Assembly (NCBI GenBank): GCA_022414725.1
Contig: CM039462.1
Location: 47,793,601-47,857,600, forward strand
Length of the DNA stretch: 64,000 nucleotides
Reading direction: 5' to 3'
From: Microglena sp. YARC
Lineage: Eukaryota; Chlorophyta; Chlorophyceae; Chlamydomonadales; Chlamydomonadaceae
The notes beneath the pieces are model-generated. The model saw only the letters and a list, made by a program, of their open reading frames with translations, ran no database searches and was not told where the DNA came from. Made by a program: the position numbers and the translations under genes. Shown one piece after another: positions 43,768 to 55,174 of the stretch (its first letter is position 1; each line of letters begins with the position of its first letter).

Positions 43768-45119
43768 GAGCTTCCGGCAGTGCCCCCAGCCCACTCCCCC
43801 CTCGCCACAGCTGCGACGAAACCAACGGCAGGCCCACCTCCAGCCTGGCGCTTCGACTGGCCACGTCGAGGCCCTTCAGTGGCAGGCCCGGCACCAGTAC
43901 CTCTCGACCCACTACCGGCAGTACAGGAACTGCGCCCTCATCAGCCTCCAATGGTGGGCTGTACTGGAAGAAGAATCGGCTTGGCTTCGGCTCTGGATCA
44001 GGCACAACAATGGGGCGGATCAGCGATAGTGATGATGGGGAGGATTCAAGTCAGGGGGGCTCCTCTAGCTCCCTGACTTGCGCCACAGGGGGGCTGGGAA
44101 TTGGAGGTAGCCTGGCCAAGGACCTGCGTAACCGAAAGAAGTCAGCTGCAGCTGGCCTTTTGGCGCGTCCAATGTCTGCAGAGTCAGCAGCAGCTGCCCA
44201 GCAGCTGCACCAACAGCCTAAGGGGGCAGTCATCACGGACACCTCATCCCTCCTGGACTCTTTATGTAAGTGGAAGGTGACCACGGCAGACAAGGCACTA
44301 CAGCCCTCAGAGGATGAGTCAGCAGAGGGGGCGGGGACCCCTTGGGAGGGAGGTGAAAGGGGCTCAGCCCCCCCTAGCACCTCCCTTGATCGCACCACCT
44401 GCCATCTGGACACTTCCAACTCCATTGGGGATGATGGGGATAATTGGGATAGGGACACTGAGCCTTGTGTTGCTGACGTGCTACAGTTGCCTGACTCATC
44501 AGAGGCATGCCCGCCAGCCTGTGAGCCCATGCCAAGTCATCAGCTTTCGTCAGCACCTCACCCAGCAGTAGGGTCCAAGCCAGGCCCCCCCCACCTCCTG
44601 GGCGCAGCCCCCAGGCATGCCCTCCAATCCACAGAAGAGGAGACCAGCCCCTACACACCTTCAATGGGCCCTGCAGCACCCCGCCAGCCAACAGCAAAAA
44701 GCCACTCATTCTCTTTGCTGGTGGCTGGCGGGGTGCTGCAGCAGCAGCGCTCATCAGATCTCCTGGCTCCAAAACCGGCCCCGAATCCAGGACAGCCTGG
44801 CAGGGGTCCCAGCAAGATGCTGCTGCACAAGGTGCTGAGGGATCAGGGCTTGGAGGTTGATCGGGGCTCGGCAAGCGGACAGACATACTACTTGGCCCCC
44901 GTGCAGCCCCCTGCCTCCCACCTCCTACGAGCAGCCGCCGCCAACTCTGATGGTGCAGCTGCCACCCTTAGCACCAATAGCCAGCTACTGAGATCATCCT
45001 CAAAATCCTCCAAGGCAGGCAGCCCGGAGATAGACCTGCGCTCTGTGAACCCTAGACCCCAAGCCAGGGAGGACGAACCTGACTCTGATGATGACCTGTA
45101 CGTTGGTCTGGATGATTAG
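43768..45119 (+). CDS. ODA8: LRRC56/ODA8 homologue, exon 3 (C-terminal region)
   Basis: The terminal exon, 1,352 bp. Its first two bases (GA) complete the codon left by exon 2, giving a continuous frame through ASGSAPSPLPPRHSC, RLATSRPFSGRPGTSTSRP, GGLYWKKNRLGFGSG, then DSDDGEDSS and a long Ala/Ser/Pro-rich low-complexity region to DSDDDLYVGLDD and TAG. LRRC56-type proteins also have disordered C-terminal halves. The full model is 748 residues, counting the codon 68 stop as a residue. In the downstream array the last 30 coding bases with the stop codon are repeated. Confidence 0.8.
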
Positions 45120-45560
45120 GGGCTATGCGATGAATAGGGGCCATGTGATGATGACCTGTGCGCTGGTCTGGATGATTAGGGGCCATGTGATGAATAGGGG
45201 CCATGTGATGATGAACTGTACGCTGGTCTGGATGATTAGGGGCCATGTGATGAATAGGGGCCATTTGAGGATGACCTGTACGCTGGTCTGGATGATTAGG
45301 GGCCATGTGATGAATAGGGGCCATGTGAGGATGACCTGTACGCTGGTCTGGATGATTAGGGGCCATGTGATGAATAGGGGCCATGTAATGATGACCTTTA
45401 CGCTGGTCTGGATGATTAGGGGCCATGTGATGAATAGGGGCCATGTGATGAACAGGGGCCATGTGATGATGACCTTTACGCTGGACTGGATGATTAGGGG
45501 CCATGTGATGATAACCTGTACGCTGGTCTGGATGATTAGGGGCCATGTGATGAATACATC
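45088..45560 (+). repeat. 60-bp array made from the ODA8 stop-codon end
   Basis: About eight units. Each contains GATGATGACCTGTACGCTGG plus TCTGGATGATTAG, i.e. the coding end DDDLY-GLDD plus stop, followed by GGGGCCATGTGATGAATAGG. The first unit is the real gene end. Long methionine/histidine frames on both strands are artefacts of the repeat. Confidence 0.92.
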
Positions 45561-45829
45561 AATTACAAAAATAAGGAGAGGGGCAGGCTGGGGGCAGGAA
45601 TAAAAACAAATTAATTGACCTGAGATCCATTGTGATCCCTAAAAAACTGAGGACCCCCCCCCCCCCCCGCCTCCCCCTCGTTAAATACAAATTAGAGGCA
45701 CGACTTGAAATTATATATGGATTCTGTGTACATATTCTCTGGCGCATATAATGGCATCCACGGAATTTCCAAACAGGGATTGTGTGATAGTCAAAATACC
45801 CGCCCATTCGCCCCCCCCACCCATATTAC

Positions 45830-46932
45830 TAGGGTTGGGCCCACATATGAACGTATGATCATACGTTCATATAATCATACGTACATGCATACGTATACTT
45901 TTTCTCGAAATGTATATTCATATGTATGTACAAATGTATGAGTAGCGTACGTCGAAAAGTACAGCACGCTTCCCGGCATTTAACTTTCTCGGTTTTCATT
46001 TAATTTTGATTTAGATAGCTCATTGGAAAGCTACTGACCTCCTCTATCACAATATGCAATAAAATTAACCTTTCAAGTGTACCATTTTGTTCAAATTTGA
46101 CCCAAAGTTTGATTTTCATAGCCAGATATCAGGCACAGATATCAGAGTGTCACCTAGCCTTCCATTCCATTGAGCTCCCATGAGGGCTCGGTGGATTGAT
46201 GGTGCAAGCCTAGTGCAGTGTGAGCATGGACACTATTGCAATATAGTTATATACCGTAGTTATATTATTATACACGTAAACAGTTATATACTATACCAAC
46301 TGGCGTTGAATGGCTCCCTTAGGTTGGCACCGCGCTTCCTCTCCAAGTTTGGGCGGGTGTACACAAAGTCGAGGGCCAGCCACTCTTTTGAAAGGGGGGA
46401 AAGATGATCTACATAGCTGCCGACGCTGACCTTTCCGACAAAGTCTACGTTGGTGAGGAGGTGTCCTTGGATGCCATGGGCCTTGAGGACTGAAGCAGTA
46501 GCTGACTTAGGGAGCTGCCTAGAAGCTGCGACATACTCACATACTTGGTCTGGCACCTGTAGCTGACTCAGGGAGCTGCCTAGAAAAATGACTCGAGCCC
46601 AGTGCAACGTGAACATGGTTACATAGACAGTATGTCAATATTATTGGCGGTGAATGGCTCCCTTAGATTGACATTGTGCTTTTCCGTTGACGCTCTTCTG
46701 GCCGTGATTTATTTTCTGAGATTTGGACAATCTAAACTTGTCCGATTATTTTTTTAAGAGTTGGTCTGTGATGCCAATGAAATTAGCTATGTGGCAATAT
46801 CTTTAAACCCATGTAAAAGTATTTTCGAGAAGTGAATAATTGTCCTCATACGTTTTCATACGTTTATATGCATACGTTCATACGTTTATACGGCATATGA
46901 AAATCAAAATATACGTGTGCTTCCCAAACCTA
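45830..46932. mobile_element. hAT-like non-autonomous element, 1.1 kb
   Basis: The termini TAGGGTTGGG and CCCAAACCTA are inverted repeats with two mismatches. The flanks carry a perfect 8-bp duplication CATATTAC (45822-45829, 46933-46940). Subterminal ATACGTTCATA-type repeats occur at both ends. Eight-base target duplications point to the hAT superfamily. No transposase is recognised; the interior has an exon-like segment, M2 fragments and an internal duplication (about 46204-46345 and 46590-46680). Confidence 0.8.
46297..46489 (-). pseudogene. Exon-like segment captured in hAT-like element
   Basis: A 64-codon stretch with acceptor-like tactgcttcag|TCCTCAAGG and donor-like AGTTG|gtatag. It reads LKAHGIQGHLLTNVDFVGK, SYVDHLSPLSKEWLALDF, RPNLERKRGANLREPFNAS. 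Composition and codon pattern look like a real coding exon. The acceptor lies in an M2-derived GCTTCTAGGCAGC sequence. NLREPFNAS resembles SLKEPFNGN in gene A exon 4, but the match is too short to prove relatedness. It could be a captured host exon or a degenerate transposase part. Confidence 0.45.
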
Positions 46933-46940
46933 CATATTAC

Positions 46941-47361
46941 CCACCCATCCATACACATCCATACTCACCCACCCATACCCACCCACATTATCTACACACT
47001 CATACACCTACCCACCCACCCCCAAATGTGGTGCCCAGAATTACCTGAAAATTGCTCGAAACATCACCATGAATCATGCCATTATAGCCTCATTCTCAAG
47101 ATAAATCAATCAGGAGAAGTAAACATTTAGAGACCTGGCACCTCCTGAGAAGGGGGCATTTTTTATTTAACATTTGTTAACTGGCTCGCTTTGCATGCTG
47201 CCCTCATTCAGCTCGAGGGATGCATTTCTCGGTTGGCCTTCTGGACTTAAGCAGACCAATGGGTTCAGGGATTTTCCGCTGTATGGCGCTCACTACATTT
47301 GACCCCGTTTTGGCCCAAATTGCCGCTATAAAATTTGTAAACATGCCCTAAATGGCCCTTA

Positions 47362-47424
<63 letters not shown>

Positions 47425-48600
47425 ATGGCCCTTACAACTATACAAAGCTGTCCCTAGAGGAGGCCTAAAACCATTCAGGTTTGAAAGAAAAAAACTGGAT
47501 GGGTTCCCTCGCTCTCACAAGGAGCTTCGGTTGAGTCGCATATCTGTCCAGAAATGGAGGCGATGGAATGTGTTAATGATGGTTCTTAGGGTGAACATCA
47601 GGGTAGAACAAACCGGTCGGTATTCCGGTATTGGGATATTTGATGGTCGGTATGCCAGAGCCCCAAAATCCCAATGTTAGTTTGCCCGGAACTTTCTGTG
47701 AGTCCCTTCAGGTATGCAGTTATGCACCGACCAATTCTGAAGGCGTGTTCCGGTTTGACCGACTGGAATCTGACCTGAGTTTCCGGCATCCGACTCAGCT
47801 TTGTAGCTTAGTAGCTGTGTAGCTTTTATATATGGTGACTAGTGCTCATTAGTTTCTTAACAGTTGGAACTTCATCTTCCTTTTTCATGTTTGGGAGCAG
47901 TGAGATTACAGACACACTTGAGCAGAGATGCTACTTCGTTTACAGAGTAGGAATAAGATGATCGGTCGCAACTGTGGCGAGCTGATGAAGGAGATATGGC
48001 GGCAATACAATTAGGTACTGCATTGCAGTGCACGTGGCGATAGCTGGCAATCGGCACTGTAGGGAGCACATCAGGGACTAAGACCTGGTGCTCTATGCCA
48101 CTCTACAGACGGTATACAAGCCGAACTATAACATCCTTGACCTTCCCAACACCTGCCCTTCGACGAAGAGGAAGATGAAAGCACTTCCCTCCCTTTTTAG
48201 CCGCCCTGTCAGTTTAGCCTAGGGCTCAATCCGCCATGGAAATTAGAACTGAGAGCGTAGGTATTTAATGGCCTGCACACTCGAGCTTCACTGGCTCTTC
48301 GCGTTTGCTGAAACGACTAGGTGGTATCGTTACCCGTGCGTGTTGAACATCGAGACCTTGCTTGTAGTAATAGTTACAGACTCAGTCAACACTGCAACGT
48401 CATGAAATACCTGAATCCCAAATTCAATCACCCAACTTACTTTCATGCTACCAACACACTGCTCAAGGGGCTCAAAACACCCTCTACTTATTTTATTTCT
48501 ATAGAGAGACAGTTCCCCCCCCCTCCCCCTATCAGTGGACACCCCCAGTTATGGTTCGAAATTTTGTAAACAATGCCCCCAACATGTGCCCCCAAAGTGG
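46941..48600. other. No gene recognised
   Basis: Contains a (CTAA)n run at 47363-47423 and CCACCCATCC repeats near 46940-47025. No motif-bearing frame was found; upstream parts of the Copia element may have decayed beyond recognition here. Confidence 0.4.
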
Positions 48601-48617
48601 GGGGGAAACGGAAGGTA

Positions 48618-51600
48618 AAAAACACCGGAGCCACTAACCACATGACTGGGAACCCTGATCTCCTGTGGTCCCTATCCTACCGGAAGTCAGGACTGCAGCT
48701 TGCACGATAGCCATAACGAAAGTAAGACGGGCATGCATCCTTGGGGACAGGGGCAACAGCATCATTCTCAGATGGGTTCATCTTACAGACGACACACCCA
48801 ACCTGCTCTCAACAAACGCACGTAGCAAGCAAAGCAAACCCTACCACGAGAATGCACAGAGACCAAGGCACCTGCACTATCTACATTGACAAGAAACCCT
48901 ATCTTACTGCATACAAAAATATAATTCTCTTCCGTATTCCTACTCGCGACCCTTTGATCAGAGGCCCACAAGGCATTGCTATGGCAGCAGTCACCCGAAA
49001 GCAAGCCCATAGAATCTGCTTCGCTCTGGCACTCACGCTTTGCACATGTCTCGTACCAAGCCCTCAGCCGGCTCACATCAGAAGGCCAGGTCATAAGCAT
49101 AAACACTACCTCCAGAGCATTCAATAAAATGAAAAGCACCCGCCCCCTGTGAGATCTGCATTCTGTCAAAGATGGACAAGAACCCTTACCCCACTTCTCA
49201 CACACGTGCATCACGCCCCTTGGCCATCCTCCACATAGACATGAGTGGGAAAATGCGTGTACCTAGCCTCAATGGCAGCCTGTACTTCCAAGATATCCTG
49301 GATGACAACTCAAAGTACTCCAGAGTCACCTTCCACAAACCAAAGACACTGTCCCTAGAGACACTATCACAGAATTGGAACGCTATGAGAACCTCATTGG
49401 AAACAAAATTGGCAAAGTCTTCATGGACAATGCAAGAGAGTACAACTGCACAGAGTTCACCACATGGTTCAAAAACAAAGGCATCACCCAAGAGTTCACT
49501 ATCCCTGGGAATGCATCTACCAATGGGGCTGCTGAACGCCTAAACCGCACCTTGCATGACAGATCAACAGCACTACTGCTGACCTCCAAGTTCCCTAACA
49601 AGCAAGTAGGCTGAAATGGTCAAGACAGCTAACACCATCAGGAACCTCTCACCCACCAGGGACTCAGACAAGACTTTCTATGAGATGTTCTATGGAACTA
49701 AGCCAAAAGTAGATCACCTGAGGATCATTGGCTGCACTGCCTTCGTTCACATCCCTGTAAAATCTAGAGACTTCAAGTTTGCACCACCAGCCAAGATCAC
49801 TAGACTAGTTGGATACCGTACTCTGACAACAGAAAAGCATACAGGGTGGTAGACGAAAACCACAAGATCTATGATGTCAGAGACATCACTTTCAATGAGG
49901 ATGAAAACCTGGCAGGACTCGAAGGTTTCCCAGGTCCAGATGACGAGGTCCTGGGAGAATATGTACCAGCCATACCCAGTGAACCAGATCTGGAGCAAAG
50001 ACATCTACCACCTGCTCAACCGTTCAGGCAACATCCCAACAGACCAACACAGGTCTGGGGGGACATCTCTATGGAACACAGGTCTGGGGGGACATCTCTA
50101 TGGAACACAGGTCTGGGGGGACATCTCTATGGAACACAGGTCTGGGGGGACATCTATATGGAACACAGGTCTGGGGGGACATCTCTATGGAACACAGGTC
50201 TGGGGGGACATCTCTATGGAACACAGGTCTGGGGGGACATCTCTATGGAACACAGGTCTGGGGGGACATCTCTATGGAACACAGGTCTGGGGGGATATCT
50301 CTATGGAACACAGGGCTGGGGGGACATCTGTATGGAACACAGGTTTGGGGGGACATCTGTATGGAACACAGGTCTGGGGGGACATCTCTATGGAACACAG
50401 CTATGATACCTCCCTCACCCCAAACACTGTCCAGCAAGAAAATATCCACCCCCAGCATAGTGCACAACATCACCCAGCCCACAGTGAACATGAAGCTGAA
50501 AATAACCCACCTGAGCAACAGCATGATCATGAGCATCCCCCACCAGATCCCAACACTTTGTCAGGATCTGCTCCCATGGCTACTCATCCCAACCCTCATG
50601 TTTCCACTGACCCTGTTCTGGACATCACCCCCCCCTGACCCACCTAGAAGGTCAGACAGAGCAACAAGGAAACCAGACTTCCTGAGCTGCCTAGCAGCTT
50701 CCGATGTTCCTTTCCCCAGGAATAAAAAAGAAGCTCTCTCCGGTGAATACTCTGAAGAATGGATTGCTGACATGACTGAGGAACTCACTGCCCTCTCAGA
50801 CATGAAAACCTGGTCACTGTAAGAACTCCCACCAGGGTCCAAAGCCATTGGTGCCAAGTGGGTCTTTGACTTAAAACGACTAGTCTCAGGGGAGATTGAC
50901 CGCTTTAAGGCAAGACTGGTGGCCAAAGGCTATGCCCAACGCCCAGGCATGGACTATGAAGAAGTATTTGCCCCAGTTGCCAAGCTTGCAACAATCCGTT
51001 TCATCCTGTCCATGGCTGCTTTCCCAGCAGCACATCTAGCCCAACTGGATGTATCCACTGCCTTCCTCAATGGTATTGTTGAGGAAGAGATCTACTGCAC
51101 CCAGCCCCCTGGATTTGAGAAAGAGCACAAGGTCTGCCGCATGTGGAAATATCTCTATGGCCTGAAGCAGGCATCTCGACAGTGGTACCTCAAAGTCAAG
51201 GAAGATATGATGGGCATTGGATTCAAATAAGTGGATGTTGACCAAGGCCTCTTCATACTGCCTGGACCATCCAACACACCCCTCATATGGGTCCTTCTTT
51301 GGGTAGATGACTTCCTGCTCCTCTCCTTCAAGACATCCTCCAGCAGTACAAAGCTTCCATCATGGCCCTCTACAAAACTAGAGATCTTGGAGAAGCCTCT
51401 GTCTTTGTTGGGTACGAGATCACAAGGAACAAAGCTGCTGGGACCCTCCACATCTGCCAATCACGCTTCACCAAGCAACTTCTCAAGTCCCACAACATGC
51501 TGGAGGAACCTGGTGGTACCAGATTTCCTATTCCCCTCCAACCTGATGCTCTACTTCCCTACTCTGAGACAGGCACCCCAGAGTCTGGCCTTCCCCTTGC

Positions 51601-52269
51601 ACAGATTGTAGGGTCCCTAAACTACCTGGCAGTCAACACAAGGCCAGACATTGCCCAAGCTGTCAATAGACTTGCCAGACACAGTGCTCACCCCCTGCAC
51701 GACCACATGGAGGCAGCAAAGGGTATCCTGAAGTACCTAGCATCCACCCCAGACCATGGCATCACCTGCACCACCTCAAGGAAACTGCTGCCTGGATACG
51801 GTGACTCTGATCATGCAGCCTGCCCGATCACCAAAAAGTCTGCAACAGGCTGGGTCTTCCTCAACCAAGAAGGAGCAATAGCATGGGCATCCAAGATCCA
51901 ATCCTCAGCCACAGCACTCTCCAGTTCAGAGGCGGAATACATGGCTGCCAGCTCGGCAGCACAAGAAGCTATGTGGCTCAGGAACTGCAGTTCTGTGCCA
52001 CAGGTGTCCAGCCTCCAGCACTCACCATAAATTGTGACAACCAGGCTGCTCTAAGTGCATGGAACCAAGAGAAGCTATCCACTCGCCTGCAGCACATGGA
52101 CCCAAGGTACCACTTCCTCAAGGAGGAATCCAAGAAACAAGGAATCAGACTCAACTGGATCCCCACTGCTGCAAACATAGCAGACATGTTGACCAAGGCC
52201 CTGCCCAGATACAAATTCTGTGATTTCGGGACCCAGATTGGATGCCTGAACAATGCACACAGTCCCTAA
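48618..52269 (+). pseudogene. Copia pol pseudogene
   Basis: Seen in separate frames: protease-like NTGATNHMTGNPDLL (Asp of D-S/T-G replaced by Asn); LWHSRFAHVSYQALS of the GAG-pre-integrase region; C-x2-C then HIDMSGKM and MDNAREY with NGAAERLNRTL for the integrase D-D-E core; WVFDLKRL...FKARLVAKGYAQ, LDVSTAFLNG, YGLKQASRQWY and LLWVDDFLLLS (D-D retained) of reverse transcriptase; then SSATALSSSEAEYMA of RNase H. The frame changes at about 48.9, 49.15, 49.35, 49.6, 49.85, 50.8 and 52.0 kb, and a stop lies at 51228-51230. The integrase-RT linker carries a 29-bp minisatellite. Confidence 0.88.
50046..50400 (+). repeat. 29-bp minisatellite inside Copia pol linker
   Basis: About twelve uniform copies of ACAGGTCTGGGGGGACATCT plus CTATGGAAC. 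As 29 is not a multiple of three, each frame reads all three registers in turn and gives the same 29-residue repeat (MEHRSGGTSLWNTGLGGHLY and on). Confidence 0.95.
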
Positions 52270-52449
52270 GCATCCTGCCTGCCCATGATTTCCCCATAAC
52301 AGTCCAAGTTTCTTTGTTACTATGAATTGACTCTTCCCTTTCTGTCAAATTCACTTGATGACTTCTCTGATTTTCATACTATGCCCAAAATCATGGGGGG
52401 CCAGTACACAGTCATCATGTTCTTCTCCTAGTTTACAACAGTTAAGTAT

Positions 52450-52660
52450 ACCTATCCTGTATGTGACTCTACAGCTTCCCTGTAGCTTCCACCTAGCAGT
52501 CAGGTTGGCACGGCAAATATATCCTATATGTGACTCCTCAGCTTCCCTGTAGCTTCCACCTAGCAGTCAGGTTGGCACGGCAAATATATCCTATATGTGA
52601 CTCCTCAGCTTCCCTGTAGCTTCCACCTAGCAGTCAGGTTGGCACGGCAAATATATCTTA
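52450..52660 (+). repeat. 67-bp tandem repeat in the Copia 3' region
   Basis: Three near-identical copies (TGACTCCTCAGCTTCCCTGT, then AGCAGTCAGGTTGGCACGG, then AATATAT) lie between pol and the polypurine tract. Confidence 0.9.
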
Positions 52661-52733
52661 TATTCCTCTTTAAGCCCCTCAGTAGTTAACTCTAGGAATT
52701 CTTGATCAAAAGAATACCTTGAGTTGAGGGGGA

Positions 52734-53021
52734 TGTTGTAGACCGGATGATATACCGGCTACTGAGTGGCTCAGAGCAGCCAGTGCCTTGTCACTGCCTT
52801 GCTCTGCACTGTGCCCGTGTCTGAGAAGATCACGTGCACCGCCGTGCAGTACTACTGTAATGCCACCAGCTACTATATCATGACCGCTGCGGCGGCATCT
52901 AGTTATCAAATACTATACTGTGTAACAATCATCAGTAGCCACTCCGTGTAACAATCATCAGTAGCCACTATCTCTCCGTGTCTGCAGTCTCACACTCTAC
53001 AAGATACTAAAAGAAGCAACA
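52734..53021 (+). repeat. Copia 3' LTR
   Basis: 288 bp, starting TGTTGTAGACCGG and ending AAGCAACA, with 5-bp inverted ends TGTTG/CAACA. The next five bases, CTAAA, would be the target duplication. It includes a short internal duplication GTGTAACAATCATCAGTAGC. Confidence 0.85.
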
Positions 53022-53035
53022 CTAAAGATGCCTCA

Positions 53036-54718
53036 TCATTTTGCTTTTCTTTTAGATGTTCTGCTCCCCCTAATCAACTGCTGCTTCCATTGCTCCCAGA
53101 AGGCGCGACCCCGGGCCTGGGTTGAGTGGAGTGGTGAGGCCGGGGAGCACATCTCATTGTCAATAGCAGCTACCTGATTATAGGAGCCCTGCTGGTGGGC
53201 GGGCTGGAGGCGGGAGCAACCGGCATGGTCATCTACACCAGCTTCATCACTGCACCCCTGCTGCTGGGATGGGTAGAGGGTAGGATAACCCCCTTCGTCA
53301 CTAGGAGCTACCTGGTTGTCGCCCTGATGCTGGTGGGTGGGTTGGAGGGTGGAGCACCTATCGTTGTCTCTGGAATCATTCATACTTGCTGCATGGTTGT
53401 AGCCCTGTTGCTGCTGGGATGGGTATATAGTAGGATACCCCTCATGTGTGTTGTCTTGAATGTGACGGCGCTTGCTGGCGTTTGGGGAACTGTCACGATG
53501 ATAGGACTGTACAGAGGCATCCCCTCCTGTACTGCTAGGGTGGTATGGATCCACCAGTGCAGTTTCTGTTGTACTGCTTGGATAGTGGGGATGTACCAGG
53601 ACCTCTGCTGTTTCAGTTGGTCGGTGTATGCTCTCCAAAATATTGAGTGAGGTGTGGCGTTGGATGGGGGTAGATGAGCCAGTGAGTGGAGGTGGTATTC
53701 CTTCCGAGGACTGGCGTTGGATAGAGGTGGTGGCTGTTGAGGGGGGTAGCATGCCCCATGAAGTTTGGCGCTGGACGGAGGTGGGTGAGCCAAGGAATGG
53801 TGGCGGCATTTCTTGGGAGAAATGTTGTTGGATAGAGGTGGGTGAGCCAAGGAATGGTGGCGGCATTTCTTGGGAGAAATGTCGTTGGATAGAGGTGCTG
53901 TTTGTATATGATGGTCCTGTTCCCTGAGAGTGTTGACGTTGAATGGCAGTGCCAACTGTTGATGATGGTAGTATGCCCAGTGAAGATTGACGATGGACGG
54001 CAATGCCGCTAGTTGATTGGGGTGGTGTGATCTGTGAGAGTTGACGTTGGATGGCAGTGCCAGCTGTTGATGATGGAAGTACGCCGAGTGAAGATTGACG
54101 CTGGAGGGAGGCGGATGTGCCAGAGAAGGGTGGTGGCATGCTCTGGGAGTGTTGACGTTGGGCGGCAGTGCCAACTGTTGATGATGGAAGTATGCCTAGT
54201 GAAGATTGAGGATGGAGGGAGGCGGATGTGCCAGTGAGTGGTGGCGGCATTTCTTGTGAGGACTGACGTTGGATAGAGGAGCCAGCTGTTGGCTGCAATG
54301 TGCCGCTGTAGTTCTGCAGGTGGCCCTGATAGCCGTCCCGCATGCTGCTCGATTCAAGGGGACCATTCCATGGGGCAGTGTGTGTGTGGTTGTGTGGGTT
54401 GGGTTGGGTTTGTGATAGGGGGAGGGGAGGGTGCTGGTGGGTAGTGGAGTGGAGGTGGGGTGTGGGTGTGGAGGGGACCCTGCTGGAATACAAGGCCTCC
54501 GTCCTTTGCCGGGCTGCGGGGCTGAGCACGACAGAGCTCTGCAGGGGGAGAGCTATGCTTCTGTCGACGCCATCGCCATCACCCCTGCAGCCACCACCAC
54601 CGCCACCACCACCACCACTGCCACCATCACCACCACCGGGGGCTACTCTACGACCACCACCACCACTACTGACGCCGCCACCGCCACTCATCAACACAGC
54701 CGGCTGTTGGTTTCTGAC
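53036..54718 (-). CDS. Gene F, terminal exon: Ser/Gln/Pro repeat protein
   Basis: 561 codons including TGA at 53036-53038. The acceptor is gacggcaggcag|GTCAGAAACC in phase 0, matching the exon at 55175-55965. It begins with a Gly/Arg-rich stretch. About twelve imperfect repeats of 19-27 residues follow, built on SIQRQSSQEMPPPLTGTSAS and RQSSLGILPSSTVGTAI. Then come Tyr/Pro/Gln-rich repeats (YPTLYPSQQQ, CSTLQPTHQHQG) and a basic end, WEQWKQQLIRGSRTSKRKAK. No known domain is recognised; it is probably intrinsically disordered. The basic C-terminus could be a nuclear localisation signal. The Copia LTR ends 15 bp beyond the stop codon. Confidence 0.8.
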   Translation of the reverse strand, partial: VRNQQPAVLMSGGGGVSSGGGGRRVAPGGGDGGSGGGGGGGGGCRGDGDGVDRSIALPLQSSVVLSPAARQRTEALYSSRVPSTPTPHLHSTTHQHPPLPLSQTQPNPHNHTHTAPWNGPLESSSMRDGYQGHLQNYSGTLQPTAGSSIQRQSSQEMPPPLTGTSASLHPQSSLGILPSSTVGTAAQRQHSQSMPPPFSGTSASLQRQSSLGVLPSSTAGTAIQRQLSQITPPQSTSGIAVHRQSSLGILPSSTVGTAIQRQHSQGTGPSYTNSTSIQRHFSQEMPPPFLGSPTSIQQHFSQEMPPPFLGSPTSVQRQTSWGMLPPSTATTSIQRQSSEGIPPPLTGSSTPIQRHTSLNILESIHRPTETAEVLVHPHYPSSTTETALVDPYHPSSTGGDASVQSYHRDSSPNASKRRHIQDNTHEGYPTIYPSQQQQGYNHAASMNDSRDNDRCSTLQPTHQHQGDNQVAPSDEGGYPTLYPSQQQGCSDEAGVDDHAGCSRLQPAHQQGSYNQVAAIDNEMCSPASPLHSTQARGRAFWEQWKQQLIRGSRTSKRKAK

Positions 54719-55174
54719 CTGCCTGCCGTCGAATGCAGATGTGCTTGCGGATACAACCTGCGACAGTGTGAGAATGTGTTTATTATCACTGTAGCAAGAA
54801 TTATCACTGCAGCTTGAATTATCACTGCAGCACGATCTCAGGGCCCTCGTCGGTGAAACAATTGTTTGGGGTTCAGTTCATCCGTTTTGTTCCGTTTGTC
54901 GTGGTTGGGCAAGTCTCTTTAGCCTATTTGGCCTACCCCTGGACTGTAACAACATACATGTGTGTTACATTCCACCCAGCAACAAGATTAGTTGGGCTTG
55001 TATTGTAATCCAGGATCTGTATTAAACAAACCTGCTGTGCCCCCCCCACACCTCCCGCCTCCCGCCTCCCTCCTCCCCCCTCCCCCCCTCCATTTCCCTC
55101 CCCCCCTCTCCGCCCCCCCCCATCCCCCCCCCCCTCCATCCCCTCCTCCCCCCCTCCTCCCCCCTCCTCCTCAC
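54719..55174 (-). other. Gene F intron between exons E and F
   Basis: 456 bp: a purine-rich (minus strand) block of AGGAGGGGGG type next to the donor CAAAG|gtgagg, and a family R repeat at 54822-54957. Confidence 0.75.

Larger units (their letters stand above)
48618..53021 (+). mobile_element. Ty1/copia retrotransposon, 5'-truncated and decayed
   Basis: Domain order is protease remnant, GAG-pre-integrase, integrase, reverse transcriptase, RNase H, 3' LTR: the Copia order. No 5' LTR or gag was found upstream. A polypurine tract (GAGTTGAGGGGGA) precedes the 3' LTR. The pol reading frame is broken several times, so the copy is inactive. It is inserted tail to tail with gene F. Confidence 0.9.

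Noticed and set aside
54342..54817. Plus-strand Thr/Pro-rich frames
   Set aside because: Antisense shadow of the Gly-rich start of the gene F terminal exon.
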